NCBI GenBank assembly: GCA_023251725.1
Contig: JAHEYG010000014.1
Span: forward strand, 1 to 48,974
Direction of reading: 5' to 3'
Source: Sphingobacteriaceae bacterium
Lineage (GTDB): Bacteria > Bacteroidota > Bacteroidia > B-17B0 > Aurantibacillaceae
Length of the DNA: 48,974 nucleotides
Below are positions 41,215-48,974 of this stretch, in pieces (position 1 is the stretch's first letter; each line of letters begins with the position of its first letter). The notes beneath the pieces were generated by a model. That model was not told the origin of the DNA, did no database searches, and saw only the letters and a program-made list of their open reading frames with translations. Position numbers and translations under genes: made by a program.

Positions 41215-42438
41215 ATGAAAAAAATTATTTTATTTTTTGTTTCAATTTCACAGTTTGCAATAGCGCAAACAATTTCTAAAAGTAATTTACAAAAAAATCT
41301 TTCTTATTTAGCTTCCGACAAATTAAACGGAAGAGGAACTTCATCGCCGGATGAAAAAGTGGCGGCAGATTATATTGCTTCTGAATTTAAAAAAATTGGA
41401 TTAGCAGCCGGAAACACTTCTTCTTATCTTTATAATTTTGTATTTAAACAAGGCGCCGGCTTGCACGATACATCAACCGCCAATTCGAAAGAACGAAAAG
41501 GAATAAATGTTTTGGGTTATTTAAATAATGATGCGCCTTATACTATTGTTATTGGTGCACATTTCGATCATTTAGGATTGGGGCATGACAAAAATAGTTT
41601 AGACGCAAATCCCGAAAATAAAATTCATAATGGTGCCGATGATAATGCCAGCGGAACAGTTGGTGTAATTGAATTGGCTAATTATTTTGCTAACAATAAT
41701 AAAAAAGAAAAATATAATTTTTTATTTATGTGTTTTTCGGGAGAGGAATTAGGATTGATTGGTTCTAAAAAATGGTGCGACCAACCAACCATCGCTTTAA
41801 ACAGCATTAATTACATGATAAATTTAGATATGGTAGGAAGATTAAACGACAGTACAAAAAAGTTATTGGTGTATGGCGTTGGAACCTCTCCGGTTTGGAT
41901 ACCCCTACTCGATTCTTTGAAATCAATTTTCAGTATTAAGAAAGATAGTGCGGGGATTGGTCCGAGCGACCAAACTTCTTTTTATTTAAAAGATATTCCG
42001 GTGTTGCATTTTTTTACGGGACAACATAGTGATTATCATAAACCAAGTGATGATGCAGAAAAAATTAATTACAAAGGAGAAGTTGAAGTTTTAAATTTTA
42101 TTGTAAAAATTATTGAGGCCTTAGATAATTCGCCAAAACTTACATTTTTAAAAACACGTAATACAGAATCCGGTAAAAGTAGTTTTAAAGTAACGATGGG
42201 AATTATGCCCGATTATGCTTTTGAAGGTAAAGGTGTAAGAGTGGATGGTGTTTCTGATAATAAGCCGGCCGCAAAGGCCGGCGTTTTAAGAGGAGATGTA
42301 ATTATAAAATTTAGTGATTTGAATATTGGTACCATTCAGGATTACATGAAGGGACTTCAAAAATTTAATAAAGGCGAAACTACAAAAATAAAAGTTTTAA
42401 GAGACGGAAAAGAAATTGAATTGAATGTTACGTTTTAA
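41215..42438 (+). CDS. M28-family zinc aminopeptidase with PDZ domain
   Basis: A 407-residue exported protein with a signal peptide 1-18 (ending AIAQ), then an M28 peptidase domain (about 25-305) and a PDZ domain (about 325-407). Metal ligands are recognisable: H116 in GAHFDHLG, D142/D143 in GADDNASG, E177-E178 in FSGEELGLIG, D205 in NLDMVGR, and His in GQHSDYHKPSDD. The PDZ part (GIMPDYAFEGKGVRVDGVSDNKPAAKAGVLRGDVIIKF) probably regulates access or binds C-termini. It should cleave N-terminal residues from peptides in the periplasm or outside the cell. Its stop codon overlaps that of the convergent desaturase gene. Confidence 0.93.
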   Translation: MKKIILFFVSISQFAIAQTISKSNLQKNLSYLASDKLNGRGTSSPDEKVAADYIASEFKKIGLAAGNTSSYLYNFVFKQGAGLHDTSTANSKERKGINVLGYLNNDAPYTIVIGAHFDHLGLGHDKNSLDANPENKIHNGADDNASGTVGVIELANYFANNNKKEKYNFLFMCFSGEELGLIGSKKWCDQPTIALNSINYMINLDMVGRLNDSTKKLLVYGVGTSPVWIPLLDSLKSIFSIKKDSAGIGPSDQTSFYLKDIPVLHFFTGQHSDYHKPSDDAEKINYKGEVEVLNFIVKIIEALDNSPKLTFLKTRNTESGKSSFKVTMGIMPDYAFEGKGVRVDGVSDNKPAAKAGVLRGDVIIKFSDLNIGTIQDYMKGLQKFNKGETTKIKVLRDGKEIELNVTF

Positions 42439-43409
42439 AAATTTATTCCCACCATTTTTTGAGTCTCGTGATCCCAAACTTTTAATTTAAAGCAGGCCAT
42501 AATATCTTTTGGTTTAAGCGTTGTTTTTTTTGGATTTTGTAATTCAGGAAACGCTTTCATTACTTCCGGCAAACGGTAAAACGGAATCCTAGCATTGATA
42601 TGATGAATGTGATGATAGCCCACATTAGCAGTAATCCATTTTAGCGGCCACCACGATACATCCAAAAAACTTGACGATTCTAATGCAGCGCCTTCGTAGG
42701 TCCACTCTTCATCACCTGCAAATGTTACTCCCGGAAAATTATGTTGTGCATAAAACAAATACGTGCCAATGCCACCAAAAATAAAATGCGGAATAATGCA
42801 AAGAAAAAGCCAGGTTTGCCATCCTAAAAAATGAAAAACACAATACTGATAAGTATAATGTATTATCAAAGCCAATAACGAATCAGCATGTTTTCTAAAA
42901 CCTGTAATAATTGATTTCACACATATACCAAGCGTGAAGGCGAAAAAATATCCGCAAGCAATCGTAAGCGGATGACGAACAAATAAATAATGAAATTTTT
43001 CGGCTTTGCTGCATTTCATAAATTTTTGTTTCGAATAAATTGGAAAATAACCAATGCTGGAGAAAGATAATTTTGAATTGTTTTTATGATGGTCGTCGTG
43101 ACTTTCTCGCCAAATACTTTTTGGTGCCAAAACATAAATTCCAAAAATGGTGAATATGATGTCGCCCAATAAAGATTCGTTTAAAATAGACTTATGCTGC
43201 TGATCGTGATAAATACAAAACATTCTTACAATCACTAATCCCGTAAAAATGCTGCATATTAACCGCAGTGGCCAAAAATGGATTAGTAAAATACTTGAAA
43301 AACTCAATAGTAAAATAAAAAGGGTAGAAAGAGTATATAGCCAGCTCTTTTTACGATCTTCTTTAGCATAAGGTCCGGTTGCTAATATTAATTGTTTGCC
43401 TTCTAACAT
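42435..43409 (-). CDS. Membrane fatty acid desaturase (copy 1)
   Basis: From the ATG at 43409 (324 residues, MLEGKQLILATGPYAKEDRKKSW), with four or more membrane helices and the three histidine boxes of the integral-membrane desaturase family: HDQQH (68-72), HDDHH (104-108) and HHIHH (266-270), plus AQHNF. It should insert a double bond in a fatty acyl chain of membrane lipids using O2 and di-iron; acyl substrate and position are unknown. In-frame ATGs upstream (43433, 43415) are less likely, because the paralogue has none. A -7 element TATATTTG lies at 43418-43425, eight bases before the ATG. Confidence 0.88.
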   Translation of the reverse strand: MLEGKQLILATGPYAKEDRKKSWLYTLSTLFILLLSFSSILLIHFWPLRLICSIFTGLVIVRMFCIYHDQQHKSILNESLLGDIIFTIFGIYVLAPKSIWRESHDDHHKNNSKLSFSSIGYFPIYSKQKFMKCSKAEKFHYLFVRHPLTIACGYFFAFTLGICVKSIITGFRKHADSLLALIIHYTYQYCVFHFLGWQTWLFLCIIPHFIFGGIGTYLFYAQHNFPGVTFAGDEEWTYEGAALESSSFLDVSWWPLKWITANVGYHHIHHINARIPFYRLPEVMKAFPELQNPKKTTLKPKDIMACFKLKVWDHETQKMVGINF

Positions 43410-43417
43410 TTGCATTT

Positions 43418-43425
43418 CAAATATA
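43418..43425 (-). promoter_or_regulatory. -7 element of desaturase copy 1
   Basis: TATATTTG on the minus strand, ending eight bases before the ATG at 43409. This implies a leader of only a few bases. The paralogue has the same arrangement. Confidence 0.55.
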
Positions 43426-43546
43426 TAAATCAATAGGCAATTATCAAAATGCGATTTTAGCTAGAGAAATGAGCCATAAAACGCTTTTTTTAGCCTTTTT
43501 ATGAGAAATTTGCAGGAAGAAACATTGAGAAATAGAATAATTTTTG

Positions 43547-44512
43547 TCAAATTCCAACCATTTTCTGAGCATCGTAATCCCATACTTTTAATTTAAAGCA
43601 GGCAATGATATCCTTTGGCTTTAGAGAAGTTTTTTTGGCATTTTGAAATTCGGGGAAAGCTTTCATCACTTCCGGTAAACGGTAAAACGGAATTTTAGAA
43701 TTAATGTGATGAATGTGATGGTAGCCAATATTTGCAGTGGCCCATCGCAGTGGCCAGGTTAATTCCATATAACTCGACGATTCAAGGGCCGCGCCTTCGT
43801 AAGTCCAATCTTCGTTACCACTAAATGTTGAGCCCGGAAAATTATGCTGAGCATAAAATAAATAGGCACCCATTCCGCCGGAAATTAAATGAGGAATTGC
43901 GCAGAAAAAAATCCAGGTTTGCCATCCCAAAAAATAAAATATGCAAAACTGATAAGCATAATGAACAATTAAAGCGACTAAAGAATCGAGATGTTTGCTG
44001 AAGCGATTAATTATAGATTTATAACACATGCCCCACATAAATGCAAAAAAATATCCGAAGGTAATTGTTAGAGGGTGGCGAATAAATAAATAATGAATTT
44101 GTTCGGCGCGACTACATTTCAAAAATTTTTGTTTCGAATAAATTGGATATGAGCCGATGCTGGCACTGAATAATTTTGAATTATTTTTGTGGTGGTAGTC
44201 GTGACTGCGGCTCCAGATATTACTTGGTGCTAAAACGTAAAATCCGAAAATGGTAAAAATAATATCAGCGAGTTTTGATTTATACAAAATAGATTTGTGT
44301 TGATGGTCGTGATAAATTACAAACAAGCGAACAATTACAAATCCCGCAAAAATACTGAGCAATAAACGGAGGGGCCAAAAGTGAATCAATAAAATTGCAG
44401 ATAAACCGGCTATTAAAATAAATAATGTTGAAAGTGTATAGAACCAACTTTTTTTTCGGTCTTCTTTAGCGTAAGGTCTTGTTGCTAATATTAATTGTTT
44501 TCCTTCTAACAT
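43547..44512 (-). CDS. Membrane fatty acid desaturase (copy 2)
   Basis: From the ATG at 44512 (321 residues, MLEGKQLILATRPYAKEDRKKSW). It is a close tandem paralogue of the preceding desaturase, with histidine boxes HDHQH, HDYHH and HHIHH all intact. A longer open frame to 44662 is spurious: it reads nonamer repeats as SIPSISS-type residues and lies upstream of the conserved start. TATCTTTG at 44521-44528 (minus strand) is eight bases before the ATG, as in copy 1. The duplication may allow different acyl substrates or different regulation, such as by temperature (inference). Confidence 0.88.
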   Translation of the reverse strand: MLEGKQLILATRPYAKEDRKKSWFYTLSTLFILIAGLSAILLIHFWPLRLLLSIFAGFVIVRLFVIYHDHQHKSILYKSKLADIIFTIFGFYVLAPSNIWSRSHDYHHKNNSKLFSASIGSYPIYSKQKFLKCSRAEQIHYLFIRHPLTITFGYFFAFMWGMCYKSIINRFSKHLDSLVALIVHYAYQFCIFYFLGWQTWIFFCAIPHLISGGMGAYLFYAQHNFPGSTFSGNEDWTYEGAALESSSYMELTWPLRWATANIGYHHIHHINSKIPFYRLPEVMKAFPEFQNAKKTSLKPKDIIACFKLKVWDYDAQKMVGI

Positions 44513-44520
44513 TTGTTTTT

Positions 44521-44528
44521 CAAAGATA
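44521..44528 (-). promoter_or_regulatory. -7 element of desaturase copy 2
   Basis: TATCTTTG on the minus strand, ending eight bases before the ATG at 44512, exactly as in the paralogue. Confidence 0.55.
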
Positions 44529-44558
44529 CAAAGCAAAGTGCAATAAATGAAAAAAGAG

Positions 44559-44643
44559 GATGAAGGGATTGAAGAGACTGGAGGGATTGAAGGGACGGAA
44601 GAGATTGAAGAGATTGAAGGGATTGAAGAGATTGAAGGGATTG
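44559..44643. repeat. Nonamer tandem repeat (GATTGAAGG/GATTGAAGA)
   Basis: About nine units of nine bases with G/A alternation at the last position and a few substitutions (GACTGGAGG, GACGGAAGA). It lies upstream of desaturase copy 2 and downstream of the acyltransferase gene. Read in one frame on the minus strand it encodes SIPSISS-type residues, which wrongly extends the desaturase frame. Confidence 0.93.
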
Positions 44644-44651
44644 TTTGGAAT

Positions 44652-44675
44652 ATGAAAGACAAAAGATAAAAGATT
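44652..44675. repeat. Heptamer repeat (AGATAAA-type)
   Basis: ATGAAAGACA, AAAGAT and AAAGATT units of period seven; matches 2599-2622 over 24 bases with two mismatches. Confidence 0.6.
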
Positions 44676-44725
44676 CGTTTGTTCTCTAGTTCAAAATAAC
44701 AAAATTTATTTGGTTTTATTTACCG

Positions 44726-45601
44726 CTATTTTGGGCGTTTGTGTTTCCACCGGCGATGACTCCATAACCAAATTTCGGGTTGTTTAATAATATCAGATTC
44801 TAGTTTTTTAGTATGAAGTTCTGATATTTCTCCTTCTTTAGTGTTTTTTGGTTCCGCTATTAATATTTCTGCATTTACTTCGTAAAATCCTCTTTTTACT
44901 CTGTTAACTGTAACATAAACTACCGGAAAATTTAATTTCTGCGCAATTTTTTCTGTTCCCCAAAAAACGGATGTTTCCTGATTTAAAAATTTTGTCCAGT
45001 AAGCACTTTCGGGCGCGGGTGTTTGGTCGGCAATAAATGCGGTGGCATTTACTTCGTTTTTATTTTTAATCATTTCGCGAATGGTATTATTCATCGCATA
45101 CAATTTTGTACCAAAGCGCGAACGCATGTTGTAAGTTAATTTATCGAAATATTTATTGGTGAGCGGATGGTAAATAACATACAACTGCTGTTTACATATT
45201 AAACTAAAAGTATTGCCGGCCCATTCCCAATTACCAAAATGACCCATTACAATAATGCAACTCTTTTTTTCGGCATTTAATTTTTCGAAAATAGCCATCG
45301 TTTCATTGGTAAATTTACAATGTTGTTTTGCTTTTTGCTGTGAGATAGTAAGTGTTTTAAATGTTTCTAAAAATAAATCGCACAAATATTTAAAAAATTT
45401 CTTCTCCAATTGTTTTAATTCGGTATGCGATTTTTCGGGAAAAGAATTTTTTAAATTCTCATAAACAATTTTTTTTCTGTATCCTAAAATATAATACATT
45501 AAAAAAAAGAATACATCAGAAACTAAATATAAAACAGGAAATGGTAAAACAGATACCAGGTAAATAAACGGGAGTCCGATATAATAGCCGATGGCTTTCA
45601 A
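44726..45601 (-). CDS. LpxL/HtrB-like lipid A (lysophospholipid) acyltransferase
   Basis: A 291-residue protein with N-terminal membrane segments (about 1-40), then the acyltransferase core with the catalytic H121 to E126 pair in GHFGNWEWAG and FIADQTPAPESAYWTKFLNQETSVFWG. This matches the LpxL/LpxM family, which adds secondary acyl chains to lipid A in the inner membrane. It lies next to two fatty acid desaturases, a suggestive but unproven association for outer-membrane lipid tailoring. Confidence 0.9.
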   Translation of the reverse strand: MKAIGYYIGLPFIYLVSVLPFPVLYLVSDVFFFLMYYILGYRKKIVYENLKNSFPEKSHTELKQLEKKFFKYLCDLFLETFKTLTISQQKAKQHCKFTNETMAIFEKLNAEKKSCIIVMGHFGNWEWAGNTFSLICKQQLYVIYHPLTNKYFDKLTYNMRSRFGTKLYAMNNTIREMIKNKNEVNATAFIADQTPAPESAYWTKFLNQETSVFWGTEKIAQKLNFPVVYVTVNRVKRGFYEVNAEILIAEPKNTKEGEISELHTKKLESDIIKQPEIWLWSHRRWKHKRPK

Positions 45602-45762
45602 ATTCAGAAATAAAAAACTAAATTACTAAATGTTTATGAAAGAAATTAATAAGGGCGGTCGGGATAAGGAATTTTTATTCTGTCATTTAATTGCAAATGT
45701 AAATACACCCGAAATCAATAAAATGGCCCTTAATATTAAAAATTTATAAGCGAATTCGAAAA

Positions 45763-45987
45763 TTAAATAATCTGGCCGCACTCAGATTCGGCCTGTTTCT
45801 TTATTCGAAGTTCAATGAACAAGGCATTAAGAGTAGAAGCGAAATTTTGTTCGCTACATTCTTTTAATTCTGTTTCTCCAAACAAATGGCTGTATTTCAA
45901 AATTACCGGAATCATCTCTTCCCTGTTAATGCCTCTTTTGGAATTATTGACGATTAAATTGCGGTGTTCGTTATCTGAAAAATTCAT
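45763..45987 (-). CDS. Small protein, function unknown
   Basis: A 74-residue frame with an ATG start and no signal peptide or membrane segment. It appears helical (MIPVILKYSHLFGETELKECSEQNFASTLNALFIELRIKKQAESECGQII). I recognise no family, and an overlapping open frame exists on the other strand, so it could be spurious. It is isolated, with about 160 bases to the acyltransferase gene start and 169 bases to the Kelch gene. The codon pattern is not unlike its neighbours. Confidence 0.45.
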   Translation of the reverse strand: MNFSDNEHRNLIVNNSKRGINREEMIPVILKYSHLFGETELKECSEQNFASTLNALFIELRIKKQAESECGQII

Positions 45988-46037
45988 AAAATTTAATTAA
46001 GAGTAAATTGAAATTATTAGTACCGAAATAGAAAGGC

Positions 46038-46082
46038 CCGTCCAAAATACTATCATTTGAAAGTCCTGGATGGTCATTTTTT
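46038..46082. other. Isolated terminator-like hairpin
   Basis: CCGTCCA (46038-46044) can pair with TGGATGG (46067-46073) around a 22-base loop, followed by TC and a short T-run. No plus-strand gene lies immediately upstream. It could be a terminator of an unannotated small transcript or chance. Confidence 0.3.
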
Positions 46083-46156
46083 GGTTATGATTTTTGGTTT
46101 TCATTGAGAAAAGGTGCTGAGAATTTGGTGTTGTTTAATCATCGTTAATAAAAAAA

Positions 46157-47590
46157 TTATTGTTTCACAAATTTTTTGACCATTTTTTTATCTCCAGAAA
46201 TTACAGAAATAAAATAAACTCCTTCGCTTAATTCGTTAATATTTATTTGGGATGCGTTTAAATCGTTAATTTGTGTTTTTAATACTACTTTTCCAATGGC
46301 GTCGGTAATTGTAATTTCCTTATTTATTTCGTCTGAATTATCTGATTTGATTGATAATATTGAAGTGGCCGGATTAGGAAAAATATCAAATTCAAACTCC
46401 GTTTTATTCTTACAAATATCTGAAACTACAATAGCTGAATAATTGAATCTCCCATCAAAATCGGTTTGCTTTAACCGATAGTAGGTTGTTTCATTGCTCA
46501 AATTTTTATCTGTAAAATTATAATTAAGTGTTTTGTAACTGTTACCTGCACCTTTTACAATTCCAATGCTTTTAAAATCCACTCCGTTCACTGATCTTTC
46601 AATGTCGAAATAATTATTATTTTTTTCGCTGGCCGTACTCCACTTAAGTTCATGATGATTCAAATCGCATTTTGCAGTGAAAGAAATAAGTTCTATTGGT
46701 AAAATTACAGGCGGACAATTTTCTTCGTTAGTACCAACAGTAATAGCACCGGTAAATCCGCCTAGTGCATAAACGCATGAAGTAGTTGACGCAGCCGCCA
46801 CTCGATATCTTGCTTGAACTAAATTTCCGCCATTTGACCACGAATTAGAAGAAGGATTATAAAATTCGGTGCTATTTGTTGTGGGAAATCCACCAATAGC
46901 CCAAACAATGCCGCCTATAGAAGTCACCCCGTGAAGATACCTAGCACCGGTTAAATTAGCTCTAACGGTCCACGTATTGCTAACAGGATCATAAGACTGG
47001 TTAGAATTTAATGGTGCTGCATTATATCCTCCTACTGCATAAATCTGTCCGTTGCTTTGGGCGCATGAAACCTGATAGCGGGCTGTGGGCATTGCCGCTT
47101 TGGTAACCCAGGTATTACTGGCAATATCGTATTCTTCATTGGTTGTTAAAAGTACTCCATTCCATCCTCCTATAACATAAATTTTTCCGTTGTATTCTGC
47201 CGCCCCAAGCCCCATTCTGCTGGTTGGCATCGGAGCCTTATTGGTCCAGGCATTTGTACCGGGGTCATATTCTACAACGGTGTTCAAATATCCTCCTCCT
47301 AATGAACCGCCAAAAACATAAATTTTACCATTAGATGCGCCTACTACCGCCGGATAAGTACGGGCACCCGGCATTGGTGCTAAGGTAGTCCAGGCATTTG
47401 AAACCGGATCATATCTTTGGTTAGTTGCCATATCAACTCCGTTATTTCCTCCAATCATATAAATAAAACCATTTAAAGAACCTGCTCCCGGGCCCCATAC
47501 AGCTGTAGAGGCCGGTGTTTTAAGTGCCCATTGCGGAAAGGCTTCCATTGAAACAACACTTAATATTAGAAACAAAATATTTTTTTTCAT
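46157..47590 (-). CDS. Kelch-repeat T9SS cargo protein with type A sorting domain
   Basis: From the ATG at 47590 (477 residues, MKKNILFLILSVVSMEAFPQ, signal peptide cut after about 20). Six Kelch repeats (about 25-290) repeat the pattern ...IYVIGGWNGVLLTTNEEYDIASNTWVTKAAMPTARYQ... and should close a beta-propeller. A fibronectin-like linker region follows (about 295-390, VILPIELISFTAKCDLNHHELKWSTASEKNNNYFDIERS), then the type A sorting domain (about 400-477, FDIFPNPATSILSIKSDN ... LSEGVYFISVISGDKKMVKKFVKQ). It is secreted by T9SS and attached to the surface; ligand unknown. The TTG at 47605 five codons upstream is rejected. Confidence 0.92.
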   Translation of the reverse strand: MKKNILFLILSVVSMEAFPQWALKTPASTAVWGPGAGSLNGFIYMIGGNNGVDMATNQRYDPVSNAWTTLAPMPGARTYPAVVGASNGKIYVFGGSLGGGYLNTVVEYDPGTNAWTNKAPMPTSRMGLGAAEYNGKIYVIGGWNGVLLTTNEEYDIASNTWVTKAAMPTARYQVSCAQSNGQIYAVGGYNAAPLNSNQSYDPVSNTWTVRANLTGARYLHGVTSIGGIVWAIGGFPTTNSTEFYNPSSNSWSNGGNLVQARYRVAAASTTSCVYALGGFTGAITVGTNEENCPPVILPIELISFTAKCDLNHHELKWSTASEKNNNYFDIERSVNGVDFKSIGIVKGAGNSYKTLNYNFTDKNLSNETTYYRLKQTDFDGRFNYSAIVVSDICKNKTEFEFDIFPNPATSILSIKSDNSDEINKEITITDAIGKVVLKTQINDLNASQININELSEGVYFISVISGDKKMVKKFVKQ

Positions 47591-47819
47591 TTTTATTATT
47601 TTCAAACAGAAACCTTATTTGCGGGTTCTTTTATCAAATTTAAACACCAATTAAGGTCTTTATTCGGAATTTACCTCAAATGCAAGTTTTTAAGGCTGAA
47701 AAGCAAATAAATTATCCGAAACAATGAGTAAATTCGATGTTAATTTTTTTTACAACACGCGGTTATTATAAATTGAATTGAATAACCAATTATTTTAATG
47801 TGGTATCAGATAATTAGCC

Positions 47820-48974
47820 ATGACTTTAAAAGGCAAATATATTTTTACACTTTTAGGAGGCTTATTTTGTCAGGTTTATGTGATGTCACAAAAAATTACA
47901 ACAGGCAACATCAAAATTGAGACTCTCACTTCCATTTTAAAATCCAATAAGAATGATACAGTTGTCATTAATATTTTGAATAGTATGGCTACTCAATTCG
48001 GAAGAACGGGCAATTATCCGAAGGCTTTGGAATATGTTCAAGCGGCGCAATTAAAATTTGAAACATTAAATATTTCATTAAGTAGCATTATTATGAAAGC
48101 GGCTAAAAAAGGTTACGCCAATTCTTTCAGAATAAAAGGTGTTATTTTTAACCTGATAGGCAATTATGAAAAAGCTATAGATAATAATCTCAAATCTATA
48201 GCTCTTATAAAAGAATCAGGCGACAAGCAGGAGCTCGCTATTGCTTACAGTGGATTGGGTCATATTTATTTTGCTCAGGGTAATTTTAAAAAGTCAAATG
48301 AATATTTCAGTTTGTCCTTAAAAATAACAGAAGAGCTTGGAAATAAACAAGAATTAGCGAGGGCATATAACAACATGGGCGTATTTTATTTTAAACAATC
48401 GGATTATAATTTATCATTAGAATATTATCTGAAAGCATTAAAAATTCATGAAGTTTTTAAAGATGAACACGCCATTGCTTATTCTTATTTTAATTTGGGA
48501 ACAGTGTATTTTATAAAGGGAGTATTTAAGAAAGGCTTAAATGCCAATTACCATTGGAAAGGATTTAAGGATACTGCTATTAATAACTATAATTTTATTG
48601 AAAAGGAAATTTCGAACCGCAACCCCCTCGAAAAAGCAGCCGTTTTTTTGAATCAATCATTCATTCTGGCTAAAAAAACGGGTGATAAAAGATTAATAAG
48701 GGAAGTTTATAATGCGCTGGCCGAATTGTATAATAAAATGCAGCATTATAAAGCTGCTTTTGAGTATAGTAATTTATACTCGTTAATGAATGATACCCTT
48801 TTTAATGAACAATCAAATAAACAGCTGACAGAAATGAACACCAAATATGAAACGGAAAAAAAAGAAAAAGAAATTATTATGCTAAATATGGAAAGAGAAA
48901 TAAAGGAAGCCGAGATTTTGTTACAAAGAAAGAACCAGCAAATGATTGTGATTTCGGCCATGATATTGTTTGTA
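47820..48974 (+). CDS. TPR-containing signalling protein (C-terminus outside window)
   Basis: From the ATG at 47820 the frame stays open to the right edge (385 codons). A signal peptide or anchor (about 1-24, LLGGLFCQVYVMSQ) is followed by about five TPR units (for example YANSFRIKGVIFNLIGNYEKAIDNNLKSIALIKESGD, AIAYSGLGHIYFAQGNFKKSNEYFSLSLKITEELGN), a coiled coil (about 330-375, NTKYETEKKEKEIIMLNMEREIKEAEILLQRKNQ) and the start of a membrane helix (MIVISAMILFV). This is the layout of Bacteroidota TPR sensor kinases or LuxR/SpoIIE-type proteins; the output domain is outside the window, so the type is undecided. It is divergent from the Kelch gene, with a 229-base spacer that shows nothing clear. 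Confidence 0.85.
   Translation, partial: MTLKGKYIFTLLGGLFCQVYVMSQKITTGNIKIETLTSILKSNKNDTVVINILNSMATQFGRTGNYPKALEYVQAAQLKFETLNISLSSIIMKAAKKGYANSFRIKGVIFNLIGNYEKAIDNNLKSIALIKESGDKQELAIAYSGLGHIYFAQGNFKKSNEYFSLSLKITEELGNKQELARAYNNMGVFYFKQSDYNLSLEYYLKALKIHEVFKDEHAIAYSYFNLGTVYFIKGVFKKGLNANYHWKGFKDTAINNYNFIEKEISNRNPLEKAAVFLNQSFILAKKTGDKRLIREVYNALAELYNKMQHYKAAFEYSNLYSLMNDTLFNEQSNKQLTEMNTKYETEKKEKEIIMLNMEREIKEAEILLQRKNQQMIVISAMILFV

Noticed and set aside
44513-44662. 50-residue N-terminal extension of desaturase copy 2
   Set aside because: It reads through the nonamer repeat and the -7 promoter element, and has no counterpart in the paralogue beyond a few residues.
45630-45749. A 39-codon plus-strand open frame (MFMKEINKGG...)
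   Set aside because: It is very short, with no recognisable promoter, ribosome binding site or family, so it is not supported as a gene.
48746-48961. Minus-strand 71-codon frame near the right edge
   Set aside because: It is the antisense of the coiled-coil part of the TPR protein, where Lys/Glu-rich codons read as hydrophobic residues on the other strand.
1-48974. Search for a defence island, prophage, integrase, transposase or toxin-antitoxin pair
   Set aside because: No coding region in the window shows such motifs; gene content is core metabolism and envelope functions.

Overview
The window looks like a chromosomal segment of a low-GC member of the Bacteroidota. Three lines of evidence support this. 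Several secreted proteins carry type IX secretion (T9SS) C-terminal sorting domains, of type A in the genes at 1-1277 and 46157-47590 and of type B in the gene at 37148-39838. Promoters have the Bacteroidota -7 element TAnnTTTG, some with a TTTG -33 element about 19 bases upstream. The gene content is also typical: a complete Bat (MoxR/vWA) operon, a TamL-type lipoprotein, kynurenine 3-monooxygenase, tandem DUF1573 genes and a UMF1-type transporter. I cannot name a genus. All but two ends are complete: the gene at the left edge lacks its C-terminus and the gene at the right edge lacks its C-terminal output domain.

Layout. 1-2520 (minus): a T9SS cargo protein and purK. 2638-5619 (plus): pheT and an SRPBCC protein. 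5638-15109 (minus): a long Bat run, transcribed as moxR, DUF58 gene, a membrane protein, batA, batB, batC, batD, batE, a PAP2 phosphatase and a parvulin. 15415-16671 (plus): a small Cys-rich lipoprotein and a MauE-thioredoxin fusion. 16704-18847 (minus): kmo and a DUF1801/YdeI-like gene. 18865-21102 (plus): tilS and two small unknown genes. 21110-26343 (minus): cdsA, an unknown gene, a PhoR-like histidine kinase and valS. 26472-27882 (plus): three DUF1573 genes. 27886-28671 (minus): an SpoU-type methyltransferase. 28781-32250 (plus): tamL and a glycosyltransferase. 32254-34713 (minus): a UMF1 transporter and an OmpA-family protein. 34854-39838 (plus): rpsT, a TPR lipoprotein and a PKD-repeat T9SS protein. 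39920-39993 (minus): tRNA with anticodon CAU. 40239-42438 (plus): a START-like protein with a lysine-rich tail and an M28 peptidase. 42435-47590 (minus): two duplicated desaturases, an LpxL-like acyltransferase, a small unknown gene and a Kelch T9SS protein. 47820-end (plus): a TPR signalling protein.

Gene content is mostly housekeeping plus envelope biology: lipid synthesis (cdsA, desaturases, LpxL-like), outer-membrane assembly (tamL, OmpA, parvulin), and surface or secreted proteins (T9SS cargo). I see no phage, insertion sequence, CRISPR array or defence island.

The most distinctive signal is a set of short-period repeats (7, 8 or 9 bases) and small palindromes scattered between genes and, unusually, in frame inside essential genes: twice in valS, once in pheT, and at the 3' end of the MauE-thioredoxin gene. 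Other points of interest are -7 promoter elements only 4-8 bases from start codons (tilS and both desaturases), which imply leaderless or nearly leaderless mRNAs; a terminator-like hairpin inside the start of the third DUF1573 gene; and a START-like domain fused to a histone-H1-like tail.
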